64,000 bases of DNA, from contig JAPFFF010000027.1 of NCBI GenBank assembly GCA_039105265.1, positions 558,001 through 622,000 of the forward strand, written 5' to 3'. This document shows, piece by piece, positions 1 to 10,200 of the stretch. The translations under genes were made by a program, and so were the position numbers. The first letter of the stretch is position 1. The number at the start of each line of letters is the position of its first letter. The notes beneath the pieces were generated by a model that saw only the letters and a list, made by a program, of their open reading frames with translations, was not told the DNA's origin and did no database searches. The DNA comes from Tritrichomonas musculus. Taxonomy: Eukaryota > Parabasalia > Tritrichomonadida > Tritrichomonadidae.

Positions 1-971
1 TTATGTCTTATGGAAAAAATGCTTGTTTTTATAGTTGCTTGATAAGCCGAAGAGTGATTAATATTCGCCAAAGAAAACAAATATGAGTGTGGCAACAACC
101 GTAAAAATAACATAAAAATATTTGACCTTAAAGTTTTTTCTAAAAAATCTGCATTTTAAGGTTCTCCTTCCCAAAAAAAATGTAAATCATTCAATATTGA
201 ATTAACTCATAGAATAAATAATTCAATAGAGCTTTTTTCGGAAAAAGTTTTGGTGAAAAATAAAAAAAAATTTGGCCTCAACGATTAAATCTTTTTTCAT
301 TCAAAATTTTACTGATTTTTTAATTCTATGATTTCTATCTGTAAAAAAACAAAATCGATAAGATTCCATAAAAATATTTTTATTCAATCATTTGAAATAT
401 ATATCTATATAAATAGGGGTTTTTCGAAAAAAATACTTTTTGCTTAAAAAATAAAGTTTTTCCGAAAAAAGTAGATTTTTCGGAAAACGTTTTGAATGAT
501 TTTTGATCGTACGGCCAAATAAATTCACAAAAATGTTTCCAAAAAATCAACTTTTTTCTGAAAAATTGTATTTTTTTCGAAAAAACTTTTTTTTTCGAAA
601 AACTCCTAATTTCATATTTTAATTCATTTTTAAAAACGATATTTATGTATATTTTATTTGTGAAATCTCATTGAATTTAATCTTTTGAATTTGAAAGGAG
701 AACCTTAAAATCTATCAAAAAAGGGTTGAGAGGAAGTAAAGATTTTAAAAAAAATGATCGGAATGGTAAAATTTTAAAGTTTTAAACTTTTTCTGAAATA
801 ATAACCATTGAATTTTATTTTCTTTGAGTTTTTTCAATATTGAAAAATATGATAATAGTCCCTTAACAAAAGCATGATTTATTAATCAATTTATAATTAG
901 AAAAAATAATTATTACAATAAATGGTTATAAGTCTTTATTTATATAAATATCATAAATTAGTTATTGTGCA
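1..971. other. AT-rich intergenic DNA, no gene seen
   Basis: No open frame of note and no RNA gene is visible. The stretch is rich in T-runs alternating with TTTCGAAAAA-like words. It contains one candidate TTAA-flanked element (156-708), listed separately. Confidence 0.6.
156..708. mobile_element. Candidate piggyBac-like MITE (TTAA flanks)
   Basis: The word TTAAGGTTCTCCTT at 156-169 is matched by its exact reverse complement AAGGAGAACCTTAA at 695-708. This gives 10-bp terminal inverted repeats bounded by TTAA on both sides, with three further symmetric bases outside. TTAA target duplication is the signature of piggyBac-type elements. The 545-bp interior is AT-rich and has no coding frame, so this would be a non-autonomous copy. 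The arms are short, so chance pairing in AT-rich DNA is possible. Confidence 0.35.
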
Positions 972-1866
972 TTAGACCAAAGACATCATAAGATTCATGA
1001 TTGGAGGAGTTTAGTCAATGATGAAAATATAGAAGAAGATGTTATTGATGACTACTTGAAACTTCTATATGACAAAGGAAAGAGATTGAATAAACAACCT
1101 GGTCAAAATGAGGCAGAGTTTGATAAAAAGAAAATATTGGTTTTACCTACTGCATTTTATGCCCTCCTTTATATTGCATTAGAGACTAATGATAATGAAA
1201 AATTACTAGAACTGATGAAAAGTCCTATCTCAGGTAAAAAGTCATTTTCCAAATTCGATAAAGTATTTGTCCCCATTTGCTCAGATGGAGAACATTGGGT
1301 TTTATGTGTTGTTCGATATTCAAAGAAAATAATCGAATGCTATGACTCTGAGAATAAGTCAATGGCGCCAGAGGTAAAGACACTTAATAAGTATATCGAT
1401 ATTTCCGCAACAGGTAAGTTAAAAGCAAAATATTATGATGTACCTAGTCAAAATAATAACAAGGATTGTGGAGTGTTTCTTATGAAATCTGTTCGTACCT
1501 TTTTGTATGAAGGAAATGATAAGTTTAGACAACGCGATATACCAAATATTAGAAAGAGAATACTTCGAGAACTTCAAAACAATGAATTAGAAACAGGTGT
1601 TGCATATAAATAAAGACTTTTTATTCAACTCGAAATGGAATTACCACCAAGTGTTAACACTCTATATCCTAATCGAGATAATATAGTTAATGATGGTAAT
1701 ACACCTCTTCCAATCGAAACAGCCTACTTCCTTGAGGATGCTCAGCATGATAAAGTTAAGTTTAATAGATATTGGTTTAATTTCCCACCAGAATGGTCAA
1801 CTGCAAACAAAGGGGAATCTATTGTTGGTGTTCGTTCGGCGCATATCATTAAGAGAAGACGCAAAT
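972..1866 (+). mobile_element. Polinton (Maverick) fossil fragment
   Basis: This block is closely similar, in inverted orientation, to roughly 25,965-26,860 of the large Polinton in this window. It holds the C-terminal part of a Ulp1-like cysteine protease frame (1056-1613) followed by the N-terminal part of the minor-capsid-like frame (from 1635), in the same order and spacing as the full element. Similarity starts abruptly at about 972 and ends abruptly at about 1866. No terminal repeats flank it, so it is a broken internal piece of a second Polinton copy. Visible divergence from the full element suggests it is older or comes from a sister lineage. Confidence 0.85.
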
Positions 1867-1916
1867 TAGAATATAATGTGACTATATTGAAAGTACAAAA
1901 GTCCTACTTTGTTTTA

Positions 1917-2081
1917 CATGGCTGCATTAGCGGAAGATGCATTATTTTCTTAAATTTCCAAGCCAAGAGCTTTACTGTTTATACTCTACAATCGTACGCA
2001 GCAAATATCTGTCATTATCATCAACAAATAGCTGTCATTACAATAAACAAATATATGTCATTACCGCCAACAGATAGCTGC
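1917..2081 (+). repeat. 165-bp repeat, inverted partner at 33047-33211
   Basis: The segment is, by eye, identical to the reverse complement of 33047-33211. Its inner part consists of degenerate copies, about 27 bp each, of a CAACAGATAGCTGTCATTA-like word. Such subterminal repeats are common in transposon ends. It begins 50 bp after the Polinton fragment. It could be one terminal repeat of a large MULE-type element or a dispersed MITE end. Confidence 0.7.
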
Positions 2082-2467
2082 CATTCCCCACCAAAAAATA
2101 AATCTCATTTTCATATTAATAATATAATTTTATTATAACGTTTACTATTTTTTTACTGAGTGTCTATTTTTTTTCCCGAGTAGCCCCTTTTTATCGTCAA
2201 ATAAAGTATTCAATTATATCAAACCTCAGAAATTATCTCAATTTTATAACCGCTACTCGGGATTTATTTGTGAAGGGGTTTTTTTTTTACACGTAAGACC
2301 AAAGATAAAAAAATGGCATTTTTACAAAAAAAAAAAAAAAAAAAAAAAAACAAGAAAACTAACGCGCGATATAATCATAAATCATTTAATAAACTATAAT
2401 TATTGAACATACATAAATGTTTTTTGTATTTTGAAATTCAATTAATAATTAATATCATTTTATGACA

Positions 2468-2492
2468 ACTTTTTGAGCGAAGCTCAAAAAGT
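2468..2492. repeat. Hairpin shared with satellite monomers
   Basis: ACTTTTTGAGC is followed by GAA and then its exact reverse complement GCTCAAAAAGT. The same hairpin, extended to 12-bp arms, occurs once in each satellite monomer that carries the hairpin cluster (first at 37858-37884). No coding or terminator role can be assigned. Confidence 0.7.
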
Positions 2493-2513
2493 GTCCAAGC
2501 ATAAGATTCATTT

Positions 2514-2837
2514 CGGTTATAGTTTGACGATAAACCGGTCGACATCACGAAAAACTGGTCGACATCATCAACTTTTTCATTAAACTCATAGAAATACTCT
2601 GAATACTTTTCTATGATGCTTATTCAAAAACCGGTAGACATTATAAAATTTTAAAAATTTTGTAGAACTTTTTAAAAAGATATTTGATTTATATTTGAGA
2701 GCCTTTTCAATATCATTTTTCATTCAATTTTGAACATCTTTATGAAATATTTGAGTGCGATTTTATGAAAAAGTTTACTATGTCGACCGGTTTTTCTGAT
2801 GTTTACTCGTTTATCGTCTTACTATATGTAATAACCG
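2514..2837. mobile_element. Candidate MITE with GTCGAC-rich inverted arms
   Basis: CGGTTAT at 2514-2520 is mirrored by ATAACCG at 2831-2837. Inside it, GACGATAAAC, GGTCGACAT and AACTTTTTCAT on the left reappear in inverted order on the right, giving imperfect arms of about 60 bp around a core of about 200 bp with no open frame. The layout fits a small non-autonomous DNA transposon. No clear target duplication was found. Confidence 0.45.
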
Positions 2838-3058
2838 ATTAAAATAAATAGAAAAATAATTGAGTGTCAATTTGGTTTCTCTTGTCATAAACATTTTGCA
2901 TCAAAAAGTTATTTTATTTTTTATCTTTAAGAAAAAGTTATGTTTTATTTTTTGTGCCAAGAAAAAGTTCATGATTATTTTTCGTTCTATCAAATTGTGG
3001 AAACTTTTTGACCGAAAAAAAATCAAAATAAACAAAAAAAAATTAAATATACTATATG

Positions 3059-3089
<31 letters not shown>

Positions 3090-3270
3090 TTACTTAAATG
3101 GAATACCTTGATCAAACTTTTTTTTCTGAAACCCAGACTTGGATTGTAAAAAAAAATTAAAAAGCATGCATGATTGGATCTAGGTTAACAGGCTTTAATC
3201 CAATTGATGATGGAAAATTGATGCGCAGTAATTTTGTCGCCGAGCTTATTCCAGAGATCACAAAATATAT

Positions 3271-3319
<49 letters not shown>

Positions 3320-3486
3320 TATAGCAAGAGAAGAATTGAATATAAATTGTAAATTTAATTAAAAAAATCCATTTTAATATTCGAAATATTTAGAATTTTT
3401 CTATCATTGAAAAAAAAAAAAAATTTAATTTTTCATGAGTCATATTTTTAGATTGTTGGTATGAGATCTGATGCATTACAATAAGT

Positions 3487-4203
3487 AATGCTGCTGGAGA
3501 CGTATTAATTCCAAAAACAATTTTATTTAACGATCAGCTTTTTTCTGTTACCAAAATAACGGAAGGAGCATTTGCAAATTCAAGTACTATTCGATCGATA
3601 ACATTTCCTATCGGTTCTTATGTTTCGATTATCGAGAAAGATTCTTTTTTAAATTAAACAGTACAAAATCTAGTTTTTCAAGCAAGTCTTTCACATTTAC
3701 AAGAAGGTTGGTGTAGAGGGACTACGAAGCTAAATCGCATTAGTATAATGCCAAACAATCCTAATTACATGAATGTCGATAATTCTTTCATCGTAAGCAA
3801 AACAGATCCATATTGTACAGATTATACTAATCTTATCTTTGTGAATCGTTCCATCAAAAAAGTTATAATTCCATCTTTTATTACCCAAATCAAATCTTAT
3901 GCATTTTCTGAATGTTCTATAGAAAAAGTGTTTATACCTTCTCATATCAAGAAAATATATGAAGGTTCTTTTTACAAATGCAAATTTCTTCAGCAGGTTG
4001 AAATCCCGCCTGATTCCGAATTGGAAATTATAGAAAAACTCTCATTTTTCGAAACAGCAATTGAAAACTATTTTGTTCCCCCATCTTTTAGTTTACTTGG
4101 TGAGAACTGGTGCAATAAGTCAACCAAAATTACAACATCAATTAAACCTCCAATTGAAAATGGTTCACAAATGCACAGCATATTAATCAAAGATGGAAAA
4201 TGC
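3487..4203 (+). pseudogene. BspA-like leucine-rich-repeat protein remnant
   Basis: One reading frame encodes tandem leucine-rich repeats of the BspA/LRR_5 type, with words such as ITEGAFANSSTI, IKSYAFSECSIEKVFIPSHI and IYEGSFYKCKFLQQVEIP. These families are greatly expanded in trichomonads and are commonly surface or secreted proteins. The upstream part of the frame is interrupted by an in-frame TAA at 3655-3657, and no start codon or signal peptide is seen at the left edge. The 3' end is cut by the Polinton at 4204. A short related LRR segment lies inverted just beyond the far end of the Polinton (29225-29308), so the target locus was already rearranged or consisted of two opposed LRR copies. 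This is a host gene remnant, not part of the Polinton. Confidence 0.8.
4199..4203. repeat. Polinton target-site duplication, left
   Basis: AATGC immediately before the left terminal repeat is repeated as AATGC at 29225-29229 immediately after the right one. Polintons usually make 5-6 bp duplications. Confidence 0.8.
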
Positions 4204-4469
4204 AGTAGTATATACGAGTCGGTTTCCGTTGGGGCCACGCTACGCTTAAGCCCACACGTCAACACGAACTCGTGATAAAAATAAAAAATAAAAATGATAA
4301 AAATAAAAAATAAAAATGATAAAAATAAAAATAAAAAAATAAAAAAAAAATAAAAAAAATTTTTTCTTCAACTTGTTTTTTTCTTGAAGTACTACTAGGG
4401 ACCTAAACAACTACCTCGGGTCCCCACTACTACTAGGGACCTAAACAACTACCTCGGGTCCCCACTACT
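4204..4469 (+). repeat. Polinton left terminal inverted repeat
   Basis: The 266 bp match the reverse complement of 28959-29224 without a visible difference. The order is a 5' AG start, a GC-richer end segment, a run of ATAAAAA-type repeats, then two copies of a 38-bp unit carrying GGGACC and GGTCCC arms. Both ends diverge after the second unit copy. Confidence 0.93.
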
Positions 4470-4608
4470 TGTTTTTTTTTTTTTTCTTGAAGTACTACTA
4501 GGGACCTAAACAACTACCTCGGGTCCCCACTACTACTAGGGACCTAAACAACTACCTCGGGTCCACACTACTACTAGGGACCTAAACAACTACCTCGGGT
4601 CCCCACTA
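4391..4608 (+). repeat. 38-bp subterminal repeats (five copies)
   Basis: Copies start at 4391, 4429, 4494, 4532 and 4570. Each holds ACTACTAGGGACC followed by CCTCGGGTCCCC, forming an imperfect GGGACC/GGTCCC palindrome. The other end of the element has three copies. Such repeats could bind the integrase or terminal protein, or reflect slippage during replication. Confidence 0.85.
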
Positions 4609-4671
4609 CTTGTTTTTTCTTGAAGTACTACTACTGAAACGGCACAGGTACCTGCCCCGAGAATCTCGTAC

Positions 4672-7272
4672 TTATTTCTTTCTATATATTGCATCAAATG
4701 TTGATTCATATCTATCATCTAAATCAAGTGTTATGTCTTCAACAAGCATGTCATAACCGATATAGGTAATTGTATTTTCTTTGCCATAAATTTCATCCAT
4801 ATACAATTCATTATCGCCAGCACAATGGTTATAAGTTATTAATCTAACATAATGTTGTTTTTGACTCCTATCTGTCCAAATTAACAAATATTCACCATCT
4901 TCTACAGGTTCACCATCAAATGTAGTGGCTTCTACTTGGAACAAGTTATCACCATAATAAAAACAAAAATATTTCGAATGAGACTCAGTAATGTTCTCAG
5001 TAAAAGAAGAATAATAGGTTTTCCAATCAAGTGGCGGATTTTCAAGAGCAGCTAATCTAGTTTCCATTGCTTCGATTGTAGCCTTCAAGGTTGTATTTTC
5101 ACCCTCTAATGTCTCTATCCTACGTATAAGTACTTCTAGACCTTCATTAGCTTCATCCACAGTAGGGTAGTTATCAAACTCTGCCTCTAGCTCATTGACC
5201 TTCTCAGCTAACAACTTGAAACAAGGCTTGAGTGAATCCCTAAACATATTGCTGATATCCATAGCACCACTTAATGTCAAGGTTCCAGTATCAGGGTTAT
5301 CATTCTCATCTGTAAAAGGTAGTTCATCTAGTTGCTTATACTCCTCTTCACACCAGGTAATTATAGGTGTTATATCTTTGGTTATGCTTCTTGCTGTAGT
5401 ACCTGACATGAAGTTAATGCTATTTCTAACCAAATCACTCATACCTTTGGTTGACTTATGCGAGAATAACCTTTTAAGGAATCCTCCACCTTTTATGGTA
5501 GGAAAGCTTATACCATCTGGAAATAGCTGCATACCAATAGAACCTATTGATCCAGCAGTACCTGCAACTCCAAAAGCTAATGCAGTCCATGAGACTATAC
5601 GTAAATTATCTACATCATCCTCCAGATGTTGAGTAACTTGTTCAGTCCTTGATACTCTACCTTTTAGACTTTCCATAACAGTGTTCATTTCGTTAACATC
5701 ATAGCTAATAACATCTACATTGTTGGTAACTAAGTTTAAATCACTCCTCATAGTAGTAATATTATCAGCTGTTATTATCTTAGAGGAGGTAATATTATAA
5801 TCAGTATATAAGGTTGTTGCCCCATTAGGATTTGGGGATACTTCATAAAATTGCTGCTTAATGATATACTCGAATGGGTTAGTAGTTGAATCCCAATGAA
5901 CCTCATCTATTGGGTCAACATATTCATCAGCTAAATATATCTTAATATCCCTTGAGTCATTAGTAGTCGAAGCTGCATATGTATATTCAAGCTGTTCACA
6001 TGAATCAAGTACACCATGTAAGAACAACCATACCTTGTCTCCTCCATTACCTTCTTTTCCAGTAGGTCGAACTGAGAACCTATTTGCATTTTTAGAACCT
6101 TCAAGAGTTATATCTAGGTAGAGCTCATCAATAGCACTAGTTTCTAATTTTTTAGTAGCATTATTCATCTTATAGCACCTTATTGCTTCTATATCATATC
6201 CATCTTTTGTACCTCCTTGACTTGTTTGATATCCTAGACCATATTTCGAAAAAGGTTCTACCTCCCCTGTCTTTAATTTTACAAAACAGTCTATTTTGCA
6301 CTTACCTCCATGAATCATGTAATGTAATAGGTTATCAGGAGAGTAGTCATTAGGCTTATTAATCAGTTTCATGTTCCTCTCACTCCTCTTGACTTGTATG
6401 TAGGTACCATCTTCACCATACTCATTCTCCTTATTTAATCCATTAACTAATCTACCATTGATATGACCTTGTATGCTATCACCTACCCATTTTGTGCCAT
6501 CCCATGATAAAAACCACTTATTACCAAAACAATACTCATTAAACCTAAACTCTAAGTCATTAGGTATAGTATATCCAGTATCTATGTTCCATTGAAGTAA
6601 CCAATACTTCTTGTTATCTATCACAACCTGACTAGTTGATGTAGGCTTATATAAGTATAGTACATCACTCTTACGTAAACTTAATGCATTATCAGCTTTT
6701 ATTATAGAACACTTTATTGCCTTCTCTGTTTGTAAAGAATCAGTTATATATTCATTCATTATGCTCAACTCCCCATTCAGCCACAAGGTATATGGGTTAA
6801 AGTCTAGTTTACTATCAAAAGCTATATTCATATATCCCATAATAGTACTATTATTTATACTACATCCATTACTACTTTTGGTTATCAAAGGAGAATATAC
6901 TTGACCATCCTTAACATATATGTAGAACTCCTTAACTAAATTACCACTTGTATCATATACTATATTCTTCCTCAAGACAACTTTAAATATATTAGTCTGG
7001 GTTTTTATTTCGTTGAGCTTATTCATGAAGTCTTCAGGCAAATTAACAAACTTAAGGATATTGTAAGTTGTTGTTGAAGACTCAAATGATACATACTGTA
7101 TATTTTTATTTTTAATATCAACTTCTGGTAAACCTTCGACCTCATTAAATAAATGACCTGTCTGCACATAGTTATCTAAGTCACCCAAGGTTAATAACTG
7201 GCTACCTTTTCGAGTAGCATCCCCTATCTTAAACTGTATATCTCCTTTAAATCTTGTAGTAGTATCACTCAT
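4672..7272 (-). CDS. Polinton large fibre-like protein A
   Basis: An 866-residue frame when started at the MSDTTTRF methionine; an upstream in-frame methionine at 7320 would overlap the next gene. No enzyme motif is seen. The central part (about residues 450-530) is clearly homologous to the neighbouring giant protein, sharing NPFEYII, TTLYTDYNI and SSKIITADNITTMRSDLN. After it comes a predicted coiled coil and a short hydrophobic glycine/alanine stretch (WTALAFGVAGTAGSIGSIG), then a second coiled coil near the C-terminus (EVLIRRIETLEGENTTLKA). The layout suits a fibre, spike or other surface structural protein of the element. This is inference; I recognise no named family. Confidence 0.75.
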   Translation of the reverse strand: MSDTTTRFKGDIQFKIGDATRKGSQLLTLGDLDNYVQTGHLFNEVEGLPEVDIKNKNIQYVSFESSTTTYNILKFVNLPEDFMNKLNEIKTQTNIFKVVLRKNIVYDTSGNLVKEFYIYVKDGQVYSPLITKSSNGCSINNSTIMGYMNIAFDSKLDFNPYTLWLNGELSIMNEYITDSLQTEKAIKCSIIKADNALSLRKSDVLYLYKPTSTSQVVIDNKKYWLLQWNIDTGYTIPNDLEFRFNEYCFGNKWFLSWDGTKWVGDSIQGHINGRLVNGLNKENEYGEDGTYIQVKRSERNMKLINKPNDYSPDNLLHYMIHGGKCKIDCFVKLKTGEVEPFSKYGLGYQTSQGGTKDGYDIEAIRCYKMNNATKKLETSAIDELYLDITLEGSKNANRFSVRPTGKEGNGGDKVWLFLHGVLDSCEQLEYTYAASTTNDSRDIKIYLADEYVDPIDEVHWDSTTNPFEYIIKQQFYEVSPNPNGATTLYTDYNITSSKIITADNITTMRSDLNLVTNNVDVISYDVNEMNTVMESLKGRVSRTEQVTQHLEDDVDNLRIVSWTALAFGVAGTAGSIGSIGMQLFPDGISFPTIKGGGFLKRLFSHKSTKGMSDLVRNSINFMSGTTARSITKDITPIITWCEEEYKQLDELPFTDENDNPDTGTLTLSGAMDISNMFRDSLKPCFKLLAEKVNELEAEFDNYPTVDEANEGLEVLIRRIETLEGENTTLKATIEAMETRLAALENPPLDWKTYYSSFTENITESHSKYFCFYYGDNLFQVEATTFDGEPVEDGEYLLIWTDRSQKQHYVRLITYNHCAGDNELYMDEIYGKENTITYIGYDMLVEDITLDLDDRYESTFDAIYRKK

Positions 7273-7291
7273 TTTAGTTAAATAAAACTTC

Positions 7292-10200
7292 TCATTCGAT
7301 GTTAGCACATTTAGCTTCAAGTGCTTTTATCCTATTATCATAAGCCATTAATAATTCTTCAACCTCACTCTTCTTAATATATTCATCCATATTAATATCA
7401 TCCAATGGGTGCTTCTTATTTACTTTCTCTTTGACTGATGATAATTCATGAGCTAAGATACCAATTGGTAATTTCATTGATTCTCTCATTCTATTACATA
7501 CATCCACAGTAGCAGATAAAGATAATACTGCCTTTTCAGGGTTTATCCAATTATCTTCAAATTTCTCTGGGTCATCAAGTCTTTGGTAATCAGTTTCACA
7601 CCATTCTATTACCTTTGGGATTAAATCTGGTTCAGGAGTATCACTTTGTGTAACTACTGACCTTCTCATACCTCTTTCTTTTAACAACCTTCTTAGCCAT
7701 TCTGGCATAATAGCATTGGGAAATTCTTCATATATTGTATTTGTTAAATCTCCAATTTGTTCAAACACAATATCAACCATTGCATTATTTCCATCCCAAC
7801 GATCCAAATCCCTCAGTAGTTCTCGAAACTGAGACCAATATCCATTTAATCTTGTTGCTGAATCTTCTACACTTCCTACAACCCTTTGAATTGTTCCAGC
7901 AGTTTCGAGTCTAACATTTTGAGGTGCAGTACTTCCATAATCTCTACATAAATCATCTAAGGATGTATAATGGGAAACATCGTCATTACCATGTATTGCC
8001 CTTCGACCTAAATTAACTCCCTTATCACTGAGAAGAGTTCCTGCAACATCCCATAAGAATGTTCCTATAGTAAATGCTAATGTTATTCCACTCATTATTT
8101 TTACTGATTTCATATCTGCTTGAAGGTGCTGAGTTATATATTGTTGTTCTAACATTTCCATTTGTAACTTATTCACATCAAGTCTTAATATACCTACATC
8201 ATAAGATAAAACATCAAAGTTATTAGCAACTACATTTAAATCACTCCTCATGGTTGTTATATTATCAGCTGTAATGATTTTTGATGAGCATATATTGTAA
8301 TCAGTGTAGAGGGTTGTCGCTGCATTTGGATTAGGATATATTTCATAATATTGTTGATTAATGATATATTCGAATGGATTTATTTGCGGATTCCAATTTA
8401 TTTCTTCAATCGGGTCAGTCATACTTTTCCTAAGATATAGTTCAATTTGTCTGGAATCAGTGTTAATATGGCTATCTTTCCAATAACAAGCGATACGTTC
8501 AATGGTATCTTTATCTCCAATGAGGTCTACATTAGCATTAGCTTGACCATATACATGGAGGATTTCAGGTTTGATTTTAAATGTTAATCGAGTAGGTGTT
8601 GATGACTTCGGCAAATAAATATCCAAATAAATACGAGATATCTTTGGAATTAATTCATTAAATTTAACAACATTTTCTTCATAACCCAACAATCTACACT
8701 CAACACCAACCAAGTCATATCCTTCATATGTTTCTTTATTATGTCCACCCATTTGAAACACGATACATTGAACATGATTAGTTTCTCCATCAATAACCTC
8801 ATTATTATTCAAGAGTATTTTTGTTGCAATCTTTCCTTCTTTATTTGCAAGTTCATAGAAACTATATAAAATACCATGTTCTCCTCTATCTATAATTTCA
8901 TTATGTATCTCATCATTCTTCATCATTACATAACATAGATGTGTCCTGTTGTCATTATGATAATAGTTGATATTCCTTTTATTAAGCTTGTTAACAATAT
9001 TACCTGCCAACCTACCTCTTAAATTATTTCCTTCCCAATGACCTTTATTCCTGTCAGTATTGATATCATCTATTTGCCATTCTAATTCCCATGTATTTCC
9101 AAAACAAAACTCCTTGAACTTAAATTTAAAGCATTCGATCAGATAATAATCATTAGGAATCTCATACACCATTTTATAATATTCTTTGTCATTAATGATC
9201 TCATTACTAATAGATGTTGGTTTGTATAAATATAACATATCTGTCTTCTGCAACTTTAAAGCATTATCAGCATCTATAATATCACATTTAACAACTGGTT
9301 GGGTAGATACCAAGCAATGTTGATTAAGCATATAATATATTAACATATCTCCTTTTATATAGAGGTCGAATGGACTAAATGGTAATGTTTTCTCAAACAT
9401 GATATATAAATAATCTTCTGCAACATCAAGTTCATTATATGCATTATATGATAATGTACATCTTCGTGTTTCACTATTATAGGATATAACTGGACATAGA
9501 ATAACACCATTGATGACTTTTATATATATTTCCTTAAAGTATTTATTATCATCATAATATAAAGAATCTGTTCGAAGTATTATCTTAAATATTATTGTTT
9601 CATCTGTTATCGTTTCTATTGCATCTTTTAACTCTTTTCGTAAAACAATTAGGAAAGCATTAAAATGTTTATCACCTATCCCATGTGGTATTTGTCGAAT
9701 ATCTTGATTAGTTAAATAATAATCAGGGTATCCTGTTTCAAGGGACCAATCAGTTGTTGTTATACCTCCACTCGAGGTACCTCCACTTGGAATAGAATCA
9801 CATATTATTTTTCCATTTACTTCTAAATCACCCTTTATAATATATTTACCAAGTACTGGTTTAACTGGGTCTAATGATGGAGTATCTTTCGATATTTGAA
9901 CACCATAACATTTTAATACATCCTCGAATTTATCAAACCCTTTGACAAAGTCAGGTATTGCTACTGCGGAAGAGTTATCTGTTTTGACTTCTTTCGTATT
10001 TTCGATTGATAACGCCATTGGAGATGGGTCATCTTTTGGTTCCCAAACCCATTGCCTTTTATCTTCATTCCAAACTATTTCTCCAAAAACCTGAACAAAA
10101 CTATTTCTTGCACGTACAAGAGCATTTACTGCTGGGGTGTTTTGTGTTCGCCATCTATCTATCCATTCCAAATGTTGTGATAAAATAACCCATTCTTCAT

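Larger units (their letters stand above)
2082..3486. other. Intergenic DNA with A-tracts, no gene seen
   Basis: No credible gene is visible. There are long adenine tracts near 2323-2350, 3058-3086 and 3271-3317. A perfect small hairpin lies at 2468-2492, and a candidate MITE with GTCGAC-rich arms at 2514-2837. The open frames crossing the A-tracts translate to poly-lysine and are not taken as genes. Confidence 0.6.

Noticed and set aside
2860-3352. Two plus-strand frames ending in poly-lysine
   Set aside because: The lysines come from A-tracts; composition is non-coding.
5195-5632. 145-residue plus-strand frame inside protein A
   Set aside because: Shadow of the minus-strand gene, which has clear homology to protein B.
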